Assembly (NCBI GenBank): GCA_018343915.1
Contig: JABRWF010000004.1
Span: 372,001-436,000 of the forward strand
DNA: 64,000 bases
Reading direction: 5' to 3'
Source: Agroathelia rolfsii
Lineage: Eukaryota > Basidiomycota > Agaricomycetes > Amylocorticiales > Amylocorticiaceae
The translations under genes were made by a program, and so were the position numbers. The notes under the pieces were generated by a model. That model searched no databases, had not been told where the DNA came from, and saw nothing but the letters and a program-made list of their open reading frames with translations. Shown here in pieces: positions 1 to 11,668 of this stretch; positions within the stretch are counted from its first letter, which is position 1; each line of letters starts with the position of its first letter.

Positions 1-919
1 GCTCTGGAACGCTGCCGCGATCATTTCTCGATCGATTGTCCAAAGCAGAACTGAAGCCCGTAGTCCGTACAGATTCGTCGCGTTGAGGCGAGTGTTTAAT
101 GTCGTTGTGCCCATTTCTGTACTCTTCTGATGGCGTAGACATTGACACCTCACGATTGTAGACCAATGGAGAGTCTTCAGATGCGGTAGGCACCTGCTTG
201 GAAGGATGGATCTGACGCGAATCTTTCCTGTGCGAATCCTGACTCTGAGATGCAGATTCGGGACGATAGTGGCGGTCGTCGTAGGTCATAGCAGCTTGCC
301 TGGTATTTGGGCGAGATACCTCCTTGCCACGAAATGCGTCCTTGCGTTCTTCCACAGGCCGGTCCCAGGTTGTTTCATGTGTCTTGGTGTTGTAGAAATA
401 CGTACCATTCCCCTTTGTCGACTGTTTGGTAACCCATCCGAGCGGTAGGCGATTGCTGTCAGAAGAGGGTCGCATAGCTGTTGCAGAGTACATATGGTCC
501 TGGTGACGAGGTATAGGAGCTGCCACTTGGGGTTTGGCGGGTAATGGGTGAGTCACGGACACAGTTCGTTCACGATTAGAAGATTTAGAAGCAGAGTTTT
601 TTTCCACCGAGCCTGCTTTAGTCAGGGAAGCACCGGAAAACTGCGCTGTCAGATCGCTGTAGCTGGGTTCGGCAGACATTTGAGCAAGAGAGCGAGTTTT
701 TGGTTTTGGGGTCGACACCTCTGCAGCCTGTTCAATTTGGCGTTGAAGATCTTGCATATCTTCGTCATTGCCGTCAAGAGAGACAGTGTCTTCAACATCA
801 TCTGCCTCGTCTATTTTTGTGGTGGTGTCGTCCGTTTCTGGGATAGTTGAGCCCGGGTATGGGTTGAGCTGCTCGTCCTCGTCATTTCCCCAGTCGAGCT
901 TCTCGTGCTCTGAGTCCAT
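1..919 (-). CDS. WW-domain protein, 5' part (runs off the left edge)
   Basis: An open frame runs without a stop from the ATG at 919 to the left edge, about 306 codons, so only the N-terminal part is present. The first 60 residues are strongly acidic (many Asp and Glu). A single WW domain sits at about residues 158-190, with Trp near 161 followed by an aromatic Y-F-Y strand and the second Trp near 184 before an Arg-Pro. WW domains bind proline-rich ligands. The rest is Ser-, Arg- and Pro-rich and probably disordered. I do not recognise the subfamily. The gene diverges from the UNC-50 gene with 221 bp between start codons, so the two probably share a promoter region. Confidence 0.8.
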   Translation of the reverse strand, partial: MDSEHEKLDWGNDEDEQLNPYPGSTIPETDDTTTKIDEADDVEDTVSLDGNDEDMQDLQRQIEQAAEVSTPKPKTRSLAQMSAEPSYSDLTAQFSGASLTKAGSVEKNSASKSSNRERTVSVTHPLPAKPQVAAPIPRHQDHMYSATAMRPSSDSNRLPLGWVTKQSTKGNGTYFYNTKTHETTWDRPVEERKDAFRGKEVSRPNTRQAAMTYDDRHYRPESASQSQDSHRKDSRQIHPSKQVPTASEDSPLVYNREVSMSTPSEEYRNGHNDIKHSPQRDESVRTTGFSSALDNRSRNDRGSVPE

Positions 920-1140
920 GGGGGGCGAGGGATGTTGTTGGAGGGCGGGCAGGTGGAAGGGATGGACAGGAGAAGAGACAAGGTGTGTTTTGGCGCACAC
1001 GGCTCGGTCGGAGTTGCCACTTCTAATAAGCTACAGTCCAAACTCCGCCAACAATACTCAAGTAATTGTTACGTTTACTATTGTAGTCTATTACCTATAC
1101 TAGTAGTAGTAGGACTTGTATACCCAAGTCTACCTTGCTT

Positions 1141-2426
1141 ATGTCCCTACCAACCAGTGTCTATTCCACAGAAGATGGCTCGGGCGCACGTAGGCATTCG
1201 AGTCTACTAAGCAATGTGCCCGTCGCTTTCAGACGCCTGCATCGCTTCAAGCAAATGGTACGAATGACCTACCACCATAGCTGCTTCGAATCATATACCG
1301 AATGATCGCGATTCCGTACAGGACTTTGAACAAGCCCTATGGCAGCTGACGTACCTGTGCATTGCGCCCAAACGAGTGTACGTACGCTCGTAGCTGACCC
1401 ATGCAACCAGGTTCTGACTCTCATTCTAGCTATAGGAATGTCTACTTTCATAAGCGTACGTATTAGTGTATGCACTATCCTGCGAGCATGCGCTCAGCTG
1501 CCTTGCAGAGACAAAAAATACCTGGCAACGAGACGACCCAGCCATTATCATCCTGATATCGTGGGCAAGGCTTCATCATCATTTATACACCCTTCTAATA
1601 TAATTGTCCCCTTACAGAGCTGCACTTTTCAGTGAGCACTCCCTGTACTTGCCATTGACAATGGTCATTATAGATCAACTCTCCTAGTCTCTGCCCTGAT
1701 GTGGTCGTTTGCCTATTCCCTCGGCATGCTCGCGGCCATTCAATTAGCACTGGTCATGGTGCTGCGCGATTTTGTGGTCGTAGGACTCATTGTCGCATCC
1801 ATTCTATGGTATCTAGTCCCCTATATGTATATAATACATTAACCTCACCGAACTACTGCTCTAGGCTGTTCTCCAATCGAGCACTACTTTCCCCGCCCTC
1901 TCACTCGACGCCCGCCGATTCCCGTGTAGAATGGGGCTACGCATTCGATGTTCACATAAATGCGTTCTTCCCATTATTTCTAACACTTTACGTGGCACAA
2001 CTATTTTTACTACCAATTGTCCTCAAGACCAAATGGGTTTGCTTATTCCTAGGAAATACGTACGTTTGATTTATTTATTTTATTTTTGCTCTTTTCATCC
2101 ACTCTGATGTTCACAAATAATACCTCAAAGACTTTATTTTGTCGGGTATGTCTTCTCACTGAAATAACATCATCCCCATTCTCAATGCATGCTCAATCAG
2201 GTTCGCGCAATATATTTATGGCATCTACCTCGGTCTCAACGGTACGAGCAATTAATCTTTCCCGATGACACCTTCTTCACAAAAATTCCCAAAAACAGCC
2301 CTGCCCTTTCTGAACCGCACAGAACTGCTCCTAGCCCCTCTTCTACCTCTTCTTGTTGCTTATGTACTATCTCTCCTGGGCTTCAATGTCGCAAAAAACG
2401 TGCTTCTTGCTTACTTCGGCTCCTAA
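1141..2426 (+). CDS. UNC-50 / GMH1 family Golgi membrane protein
   Basis: Nine exons give a 254-aa protein, the usual UNC-50 length: 1141-1257, 1322-1377, 1430-1455, 1509-1560, 1674-1808, 1865-2059, 2131-2145, 2201-2241, 2299-2426. All junctions are GT-AG and in frame. Family blocks are clear: DFEQALWQLTYLC, TKNTWQRDDPAIIILIS, VEWGYAFDVHINAFFPLF, FAQYIYGIYLGLN and the C-terminal hydrophobic FNVAKNVLLAYF. Several membrane segments are evident. UNC-50 proteins act in the early secretory pathway (yeast Gmh1 binds the Arf-GEF Gea1; the animal homologue supports acetylcholine-receptor trafficking). Exon 7 is only 15 nt, which simple gene callers may drop. The start is the first ATG after a stop-rich upstream stretch. 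Confidence 0.9.
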
Positions 2427-3622
2427 ATCTCAATCACCGAACACAATCCCCCATCCACCATCTGGTAGACAATACTATGCTCATTTTTAGAATTACTCCT
2501 GTTCTTCCTGTGCTTCGCATGATCTTGTATTCTTCTCTAGTTTCGTGCATTTGGTTTCAATTTCACAACCAGGAAAACATGTTCAGAGCATACGACGATC
2601 CAACCTAAGTCCTTGAAACGAAATAGACACGCTTACGAGAGCAAAGTTGTTCTGTGAATGGCTATTTCTAGCATGCGTACTTGTCTTAAGCAATACCTGC
2701 CATGGCGATGTCAAAAATTGGCTCTCGTTGATCTCCTCAATATTGTTAATACCTTTCCTTGTAGAAAAGAGAAAGATTAAAAACTCCGGAAGACTTGTGT
2801 CGTCAGTACGGCAGTGCAGGGCACATTATGTCAGCCTTGTAGTGTGGGGAAAGGAAAGGAGCAGCCTTAGTAAGTGGCTTGACTAAGGCTGCCCCCTTTT
2901 GAACCCCAGGAATGCTCTGAGAATAGCTATACTTCGACACCTCCCAAATCTGGACCCATGCTAGGTGTGCTGTGTGATAGGAGGTGGGCGGGAGAAACAA
3001 AACTATCACTGTGCTATTGCACAGCTGTGAGTGAGAGCAATGAGTGAGTGCTTAGTATGAAGGCAGCGGCAACCCTATCAGCGCACGCTCTCGGAACGCG
3101 GTGGGATGTGAATTCGAGCCTGTGACTATGCCTCGTAGGCTCGGAATCGTTTGACGAAATACGAGTCTTATCAGCCAGAACTGGTAACACGACGTGCAGG
3201 AATATATACGGTACAGTACTGGAAGTCGAAATGAAGTTGTCAAGTCACATATTTCAAGAAATTTAAAATGGACGAAGCCAATTGAAGATTAGGAAAACGG
3301 GCATCGCCTATTCATATCACGCGACATATCCATATCCACAAGATTTTTGTTATTCCAGAACGTCACTACATTAAACTGTACAAGAAAAATGAATCCCAAT
3401 AGTAAAGCGCTAGTATTCGGCATATGTCTCCAGATATCAAAAAGAAACCGTCAAGTGTATGCCTCAAGTAATAGAAGCTGTACCTATAAAAGCGTGATTG
3501 TAAAAGAAGCTGAAAACATATTTGATTATTCATAGACTTGCAAAAGAAAAAAAAATCCAAAAACAAATGAGGGCGATTGGGCCCTTGGATACGTAAACTA
3601 AACTAAGGCACATTGGAAAGTT
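2427..3622. other. Intergenic region between convergent UNC-50 and calcineurin genes
   Basis: This is the 3' side of two convergent genes. Short open frames here (60-80 codons) show no family resemblance, no credible splice pattern and no start context. I see no RNA gene or repeat I can support. Confidence 0.5.
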
Positions 3623-6065
3623 TTATCGGCTATTCTTCTTTGTCGTATCGTTCGTCAATGATTCAGCAAACTCAGCCAGTTCCGGGATTGACTTGTCATT
3701 GCCGTCGAGAGCAGATTGAATCATCGACATGGTGCTCTCAATGCTCCTGCGCCTCGTACTAGGGCTGGTCATCGTCGTGCCCAAGCTGGCTTGTCTTCCA
3801 TGACCACGTCTAAATGGAGCAGTGGGCGGTGAGATTGGTGACAATGGCAAACCAGATGGCTGTACAGGTGACGCCATAGACGAAGAGTTTGGTGAAGTGG
3901 GGGCCGTAGTGTCCAGAGCGGTTTGCAAGCTTTCTACCGAGAAGACAGAGTTGCGATCCTCAGAAGGTGTGGTGGGTAAAGATGATGTCATAATGGCTCT
4001 GCCCTCCTCAGAGTTAGCATCCACGAGATCGGGTGGAAGGCGTTCATTCTCGATATCAGACTTGCGTCTATATGGGGTCACGTGAGCAGCAGTATTAGGC
4101 CTTAAAGACGATGGGAACCTACGCGTCTTCGAAGTTATTGATGGCTTCCTTGATGCCCTCAGATCCCAAAGCCAGTGTACCGTACGGAAGCTTGCCGTTG
4201 CCACTGACGCTCTTAAGTTCTGAGACTTTCTCGGATTCCTCGCTATTGCAAATGAGGATCAGCATCCGGGTTCTCACTCAAAAGTACATGATAACAAACC
4301 GAAGAAGTGCAAACACGCGAGCCATTCTACCAACAGCGAGGATTTTGTTGCGAATAACGGTCCTCCTCTCACGATGCTCGGGGTGCGAGACAGGTATGGG
4401 TATTTCCTCTTCTTCTGACAATTCTTCTTCTAGCTCCTCCTTTGTGCATGTATTGAGAACTGCAACAAGCATGTCCGTAACTGCGGTATGATTAGCATAC
4501 AACTCCACAATTATACAGGGGAAATGTTTACTCTTCTCTCCAACGAAGGGAAGACTCCAGGTGAAAACGTCCATGAAATTGGGCAACCAATACGGGTGTG
4601 GGCTGCAATTGAATTGCCTGATATTCATGACATTACTTTCGTATTTGACGACAGCGGCCTTATTATTGTAGACGTCGAGATAATTAGGAGCAGAAAATAC
4701 AGTCATGACAGACGGGAAGCCCGTAGTTTTTGTCTTGCGGTACATACGATAACTTCGAGAGGATAATCAAAATTTAGATAACAAAAAAAAATCAAGTGCA
4801 AGCATACCCTGCGTCCTGAGCCTCATGTGCACGGATGATAGATAGGAGATTGTTACGTTCCAGGAATTGACAAGCAGCCTGATAACTGCACAGAAGATGA
4901 GAACGCAGAGGTGAAATGATCAGTCTCAGCTTACGTGAAGAAATATGAGCAGCCGCGGACGTGATTATGAATGAAGCTATCGGATGTCTTTTCTTGCCCA
5001 AAATCCTCGATTGGATCGGACCAGAGAATATCACACATAAGTCCATGTGTTGGTGGTTCTCTGAATCGATCGAGCTAGGCGGCAACGGGTTAGACCTTTA
5101 ATGGCTAAATGAGGAAACTGTCGTACAGCTCTAATATCATCGAGAGAGTTCAATTCGGGTGATAAGCCTCCGTGGATACAAAGGAACTGCTTATTCATGA
5201 CAGCGGCCAGAGGAAGGCAGCAGAAAGACGCCATGCACGCTTCATAGATGCGGTCGCTGTACTTATGCTTGCATTCCAGTTTGAAAGTGAAGTAATCCGT
5301 CAAATGCCTGCATTCGTGATTACCACGAAGTAGGAATAGCGTATCGGGATACCAGATTTTCAGTGACCATAGGTACAGTACACACTACACGTGTGATAAG
5401 TATTACTTGAGCGCTCGCACAGGAATTGTGCACCTACCTCGATACTGAAATACCCTCTATCAACATAATCGCCTAAGAAGAGGTATCGTGTGTCTGAAGG
5501 ATTACCACCAATCTCAAACAATTTCATCAAGTCATACTATACCACAGGTCAGCACAGCCAAGATAACAAATACAGATCCAGGCTTACATATTGGCCGTGT
5601 ATGTCACCACAAACTATCATAATCATGAATACATTTAACGATTTCCGGATGCATTGAGACGTACCAGTTATGGGCGAGTCGACCGTAAGTACATTAGGCT
5701 CTGCTCTCAGAACCTCTGTGCCTTTTTCGATGATATATAAAGCTTGTTCTTCGCTTAAACGGCCTTCGCGGTAGAAGTGGTTCTTAAGAAACGCGATATC
5801 CGGTTTCTCAGGGTCAACTCTTGAGAAGAACTGGGCTTCAGTAGGAACGTTCATTGCGGGAGCTTGAACCTATAGCATCTCATCAGTTCAACAGAATCAC
5901 TAGAAGTTCCCTAGTACAGCGCACATCCTTGATCACTCGTTCCTGCGTACTGATGAAGTTTCCATCTTCGAGTTGGTGCTGAGTGAAGTCGATGTCAATC
6001 TTAGGAATCTGTGATTTGTCGGCTATTTGGTGGATGGCCTTTTCGATTTGAGCATGCCGCGACAT
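3623..6065 (-). CDS. cnaA: Calcineurin A, catalytic subunit of Ser/Thr phosphatase PP2B
   Basis: A multi-exon minus-strand gene. The start at 6065 gives an N-terminus [19 protein letters not shown] typical of basidiomycete calcineurin A. The first intron (donor GTGCGC) joins IKD to VQAPAMNVP. The metallophosphatase signatures appear in order: GDIHG near 5600, GDYVDRG near 5470 and RGNHE near 5320, then CIHGGLSPE near 5170. The [15 protein letters not shown] block and the calcineurin-B-binding helix follow. The calmodulin-binding segment [18 protein letters not shown] lies near 4320, and an autoinhibitory-like acidic segment [13 protein letters not shown] near 4140. The Ser/Pro-rich tail ends at 3623. 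Calcineurin links Ca2+/calmodulin to dephosphorylation of Crz1-type factors and is the target of FK506 and cyclosporin. The gene diverges from PIG-A, 238 bp away. Confidence 0.93.
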
Positions 6066-6303
6066 GATGACCTTTGTATCGGGTATGAAGGCAGAGCTCC
6101 TCGATGGCGAAGAACAAGATGAGCCTGAGTTAGGGAAGTGGTGGCAACGCTTGCTGTGACAGGTGGATGGCGCTGCTTGTGACCGTGACCTGACTTGACT
6201 GGTCCAAAGTGTTACAATTAGCACTTACAATAGCTCTTACAGTGTATTGACACTTGTTGTTTCAAGTCCATCCAGCTGGTCATCCGGAAAATAGATAGGA
6301 ACA
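6066..6303. promoter_or_regulatory. Divergent promoter region, calcineurin A / PIG-A
   Basis: This 238-bp stretch separates the two start codons and must hold the core promoters and 5' UTRs of both genes. I see no convincing TATA box, which fits housekeeping expression. Confidence 0.5.
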
Positions 6304-8157
6304 ATGGATAGATTATCGATTGCGTATGGCTTTCTTGGTCTTATTCGAGTCATGTGCTGAAATGGCTGGCAAGCATGGTCACCGACTTTTTCCATCCAAA
6401 TGTAGGGGGAGTAGAAAATCATGTGTATATGTTGAGTGCAAATCTCATCCGACGGGGTCATAAGGCATCGCATCGTCATATCCTTGGGTGTCTGGCGTAT
6501 CTGACACCGCCAGTATTAGGTCATTGTTATAACCCATAGCCACCCACCCGACCGAGTAGGTGTTCGGTGGATCCTTCCTTCTCTGAAGGTGTATTACATA
6601 CCTTTCAAGACACTGGTCTCTTCGGCTACCTTGCCCAATTTCTTCACCTCTTTACCCTACCTCAGGACAATCATACTGCGAGAGCATATCACCCTCATTC
6701 ATGCTCATGCAAGCTTGTCGTCTATGGGCCATGAAGGCGTTCTACATGCTCATCTTTTCGGTGTACGTACGGTATTTACTGATCACAGTCTATTTGGTTT
6801 CGAAGATGCAGCCAGCATCTTGACCAATAAATTACTAGCTGGTATGCTCAGGAATGTAGATGCGGTTATCTGTGTCTCTCACACAGGGTATTTTGCTCAT
6901 CATACTTTCATCAACACTGTTGTTGAACTATAAGATATACAGCCGAGAAAACACTGTTCTTCGCGGGCAACTTTTCGAGAAGACAAAGCCAGGTGGCCCC
7001 TCTGTGGTGAATTCAAATGTTTATGTGATTCCAAATGCACTTGTTGCAGGCCAATTCACACCTGCATCAAGAGAACTACGAACTAAAACCGATACAAGTT
7101 CGCAGCTCATTTCATCAGTGTTTGTGTATGAACTGAATGTTTGAAACCAGTCACCATTATTGTGCTTTCACGGCTAGTTTATCGAAAAGGCATAGATCTC
7201 CTTGTGGCTACGGTACCTCGAATCTGCGCCATGTTTCCCCAGGTTCGATTCCTCATTGGTTTGTAGTCATTCAAATTGCTATTCGCGGAGTTCTCCTCAT
7301 CTAAAGTATCTTAGGTGGTGATGGACCAAAACTAATTGAACTGCTCCAAATGCGAGAAAAGCACCTGTTACAGGATCGCGTCGAGTTGTTGGGCCCCGTA
7401 AAGCACGAGGACGTGAGAAACGTGAGTGGCATAATATCATTCTCCCCCACCGATAGTTGACGGAGTGGACAGGTGCTTGTACAAGGTTCAATTTATATGA
7501 ACACTTCGTTAACAGAGTCCTTTGGTATCGCAATCTTGGAGGCGGCTTGTGCCGGTTTATATGTTGTATCTACCCGTGTTGGTGGCGTTCCCGAAATACT
7601 TCCCGAAGACATTGTCTCATTTGCTAATCCTGACGAAGATGGTAAGGCTCTAGTAAGTGGTATAAGTCTTATATTAACTTTGCGGCAGATGTAGTTCGGG
7701 CCATGTCAGAGGCCATCCAGCTTGTGTCCCGCGGAAAACACGATCCCCAGCGAGCGCATGACCGGGTTCGAGACTTTTACAACTGGGACAACGTTACCAC
7801 AAGGACGGAAAATGTTTATCACGCCGTACTAGTGTCTCGGCCGAAAGATCTTTGGACACGTATGGTCAGGTATGCTTTGTTGTTCTTTATTGTAATTCTT
7901 CTGACTTGACGCATATCAGGACAATGGACTTGGGACCGTTTGTTGGACCGATTTACACCATCATCCTAATTGTCGACTGTCTTTTCTTCTTGGTTCTAGA
8001 ATATTGGATGCCCAGAGAAGACATTGATTACGTAGAACAGCATTGGGATCAGGAGAAATTTGTTAATGCAAGTGTATTCATTCACCCTGTGAAGTATCTC
8101 ATCTTATTCACCGTATCTCAAGACTGTCAAGCTCAAGCAATGAGACAAATTGCATAA
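6304..8157 (+). CDS. GPI3: PIG-A/GPI3, GPI-anchor N-acetylglucosaminyltransferase catalytic subunit
   Basis: Nine exons give 478 aa (human PIGA 484): 6304-6323, 6374-6464, 6520-6887, 6943-7097, 7151-7258, 7315-7421, 7473-7641, 7689-7869, 7920-8157. The first coding exon is only 20 nt and yields MDRLSIA joined to [16 protein letters not shown], the family's N-terminus. The intron at 6465-6519 starts with GC (AAG|GCATCG) and has a CTGAC branch site. It is the only splice that keeps RRGHK next to VIVIT. The family-4 glycosyltransferase EX7E region lies in [14 protein letters not shown]-terminal hydrophobic segment ([20 protein letters not shown]) is the ER membrane anchor. The enzyme transfers GlcNAc to phosphatidylinositol, the first step of GPI-anchor synthesis. 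The last exon could instead contain another intron after FVNA, so the final 20 residues are less certain. Confidence 0.92.
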
Positions 8158-9542
8158 TCAATAAATTCTATTACAACACTATTTACAACTGCATAATACT
8201 ATAATCATAATCGTGGTCTTAGTCTATTGATATCTAGAGAGAAGAAATTAGCATGAAGTTGCAAAAAACAAGACAAAATTACAATGAATCAGCAAAGCCG
8301 TTGTTTTCTTGTTCCTCCAGACTCATACCCACAGAGTCGGAGTGTATGTACCAGGACGATATCTACACTCACTACCATGTCTGAAGACAGGGTGACTCAT
8401 GAAAGCACGAGGAGCCAAAGGCATTCAAAGAATGGATGAACTTGGTTTTCATCCTTGAACAGAAATTACAGTCAAAAAATATCACATACCAATTTACTAT
8501 ATCTTTCAAAAGTTTGTAGATAAATCGGAGAGAATCTAGCAATCCAGATAAGTAAAAGGGTATGGAACAGTTTTTTTTTCAAGAAAAACGGAGATCAGTG
8601 TAGAGTTTTTGGTAAGTTGTTGTCCACAAGAGATTGCTCTCTCTTCGGAAGCAGAACTGAATATTGTGTCATCATAGAAGGGAGGTATGGCAGGAAGGAG
8701 ATGTAATCAATAAAATATGGAAACTCACGCATGGAGACGTAGATGATGGATGCATAAGAACAACAGAGGCAGCAGATGAATCGAAGCGGAAAAATCGCAC
8801 AGCGGTATTCCAAATTATCCAATCTCCGCTTCCTACTCCGCTTCGGGATCGAATAAAAGAGACGCTGAAAGTTCCGTAACGTTCGATAGTCAACGAGGTG
8901 AGAATCTTTTTCAGTCGTACCTATTGATGATACTGTTCCATTCCTTGAGTTGGCGACGCTCTGCGATGAGCCGTACTCAAACATGCATCACCAACTGATC
9001 TTCATCATATTCTATATGAACATCTGAAGTTCTGACAACACGATACAGATTTTCAAGGCACCGTGAACAAGTTGCTCAAGACATGGACTATGAGATTATG
9101 GTAAGCCTCGTATACATCGTCTTTCGTTATCCTACGATGCTTTCAAAATATACAAGCATATGTCCGACATTCATGAAGGACAACTAGTCATGTCTGAGGA
9201 TCTGCTCTTCAGGCTCATTCGTTTTGGATTTTGCTGACTTGCCTTTCAGATGCTTATCCTCGTCAAATGTTTGAATGGTTGGAATAATGTAGAATGTTTA
9301 ATAGATCTGGTTAGTTGCATAGTCAAAGGCATCTATCGCCTACTATGGTATCTGCATATGGTAAACTTTAACAAATCAGGATCAGTAATTTTATTCTGTT
9401 TACACCGGTGGTCTTCATCAAACTGACTTGATCTACTATTTTATCTTTTGTTTGAATGCCCGAGTGGGAATCCTGTTCAAAGTACATCGACTGCAAAACA
9501 CCTTATTCATACTGCAAATATTTCTGAAATTTGACACATGAG
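8158..9542. other. Segment with a piece duplicated at 16.98-17.36 kb; coding status unclear
   Basis: From about 8900 to 9240 this segment is clearly homologous to 16,990-17,350. On the plus strand both copies read VPFxELATLCDEPYSNMH after a CTTTTTCAG acceptor-like motif. Further down both read YKHMSDIxEGQL and end in stop codons at the same aligned position (9236-9238, TGA; 17,345-17,347, TAA). The differences fall at wobble positions on either strand, so the strand is not settled. An open frame on the minus strand (8595-8984) is not conserved over its length. I cannot name a family. It may be the remains of, or a short exon set from, an accessory gene of the peptide locus. Confidence 0.35.
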
Positions 9543-10647
9543 TTACTGGTACAAGACTGGGAATTCGAGGTCGTCTTGGATGTGGATTGTCATGTTGAAG
9601 TCTTGCTTAGCATGATGATCCCGAGCCCATGCCCAGATATCATCAAAATTCCTGCACGTGTGTATTTCACCTACACTGTTGGTGTGGATTGACATCGTGG
9701 GGTCAGCAGCAATCTTATTGCAGCTTAAGAATACACACCTCATGTCCGCCGTACACATAAGGGACTGCCGGATTGAGTCGACACAATGGGATAGATGCTG
9801 GCCCCAGTTAATACGACCTACGCCCGCTACCCAGCCGGCGTAATCGTATGGCCAAGGATAATAGTCTCTATCTAGAGCCTGTCGCAAAAGGTCCAAACTA
9901 AGTAAATCTTGTCAGAATGGGCATGAGGTGTGAGACAATTGGAGTGGAATATACCAATGTAATTGGTGGAAAACATCTATTGCAATTATGTAGTAGCCAT
10001 CCACGTCACCGGGGATTGGCAGGGTCCTCTGTTGTCTAGGAATCAGCACTGGATCCATTTATAGTGAATAATCAAACGTACATTGGCCAGACGGCTCGCC
10101 GACTCTTTGGGTATTCGAGAATACCCATCTGAAAATTATTCATTCAAGTTGACAAGGAATAGACACGCATACGAATATCGATAATAAATACATTTTGTGA
10201 GATTATGCCAGGTTCGGTCAACACCTTTGGACGATGGCTGCGCATATATAGGCAAATCTGGACCTGGAAACCCGTCGTTAAATTTCTGGAGCTCGTAACG
10301 AACCACATCCTGAGCTGGAGCTGTGACGAAGTTAGCATGCATATCGTTATGAGATATCCAACCGCTGATTACTTACAGTATAACAGTTGTGGGAACGGCG
10401 AAGTAGAGTTTGTTTTACCCAAAAAACGCCAAAGGTAACCCAAGGAGACAAGAATAGCAATAGTTTGGATAGTTGCTATTGTGATAAGGAGTCTGCTATC
10501 TAGCGGATGATGCAGAATGGAGAGCCAATTCTCAGTTCCCCTAAGGACTTTGGTCTTCCATGAGCTACTAGCTTGATTAGCATCTTCGTTGGGATTGTAT
10601 GATTCCTGAGACCGCAAGAGCTGGTAGTCTCCGAGCTGCGTCCTCAT
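9543..10647 (-). CDS. UstYa-like (DUF3328) oxidase, copy 1 of type I
   Basis: Six exons: 10419-10647, 10192-10320, 10082-10128, 9955-10028, 9739-9897, 9543-9675, giving 256 aa. Exon 1 encodes a cytosolic tail and one membrane segment (LLITIATIQTIAILVSLGYLW). The UstYa core follows: PAQDVVRYELQKFNDGF, then YSRIPKESASRLAN, then FHQLHCLD (first HxxHC), HLSHCVDSIRQ (second HxxHC) and IHTCRNFDD near the end. UstYa-type proteins are heme-free oxidases that, in ustiloxin, phomopsin and asperipin pathways, cyclise tyrosine-containing core peptides; substrates here are inferred. An alternative first donor at 10376 would lengthen exon 1 by 42 nt, but the aligned donor at 10418 also works in the paralogue at 17.5-18.6 kb, so I prefer it. 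Confidence 0.87.
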
Positions 10648-11668
10648 GTTTGAGGGGGGCTCACGTCGAAAGGATCCTACTAGCGGCAGCATTGACGAAT
10701 AAGAATCAGAGCAACATGCGAAACGTTCTAGCCAGATCCCCAAATCTAAGGCAGACATCATCACGATTCTCATTAGACAACAACTGTTGGCATGATATCA
10801 AATACTAGGGGTAGCACCATCGGGAATACTCAAGGCCGCAATTTGAGTCACCGATAGAATGTTTGTATCAATCCCGCCTGACTTTTGAGACAACCCAGAT
10901 GCCCCTTGGCTGCACCGAATGACTAATTGATGACCGTATATCAATATATCAATGCCCGATGGTCCTTCTGACAGTGGCTGGTAGGACCGGTAAGGCCTCT
11001 GCCGGTGTCGGTTAAAACTGAATGTAATTGAATAGAAACCTTGGCTCAAAGCGCCCATTTCCATGTGGGACACCTTTGCGTGATGGTTGGCATAAACTGA
11101 ATGATCAATGTCGGAGTAATAGCAGGTTCAATGTCAATGTCAACATCAACGTCAGCGATCTTTTGAACCTTGGACTGGTCACTTGCATTGATTATTGACA
11201 ATACCGTGCCTGTGACCGGCGGCCGCAGCCTGAGGTTCTTTAAGTTGCTCGGAAAGGGGAAAAAAACCTCGCATGATATAGTATTTTCATTGCTGCACCA
11301 ATTCAGTTGATCAGGCCAGTAGATAAGTTGTTTATACGGTACTACTGTTCTATCAGCAACTTTACAATTTCAGCGCTTTTGCTTAGTCCCGGAGCCTGAC
11401 ATTTTTCGAGGATAAGGAAGAGGAACTAGGGACTCGGAGAAAGCTAAGCTATGAGCAGAGCACTGACACAGTGACACTGTGGCCGCCGGTGCCGGGCCGA
11501 CTCTCCGACCCGTAGTCGTGGTATAGCACACTACTGTGTAACATGCACTGGCACTACTAACACCCAACACTTACTGTGCTCGTGTTGCGAACCACATACA
11601 GATGCTACATAACAATGGTTCTTGAAGCTCAAAGCTTGTATTAACAACGCCGTTACGGTGATTACCAA
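10648..11668. other. Spacer between the two UstYa genes of block 1
   Basis: This region holds the promoter of the type I gene and the 3' end of the type II gene. It is partly alignable with 18.6-19.9 kb, as expected for a duplicated block. I see no gene; the one open frame of 91 codons (10798-11073, minus) lacks a conserved counterpart. Confidence 0.4.

Noticed and set aside
2647..2886. A 79-codon frame with a hydrophobic N-terminus that could be a small secreted protein
   Set aside because: No signal-peptide cleavage context, no conserved features, and it lies in a 3' intergenic region.
8595..8984. A 129-codon minus-strand frame, MFEYGSSQSV...
   Set aside because: Only the first 22 residues or so are shared with the copy at 17.1 kb, and the same bases give an equally conserved plus-strand reading. 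I could not choose a strand.
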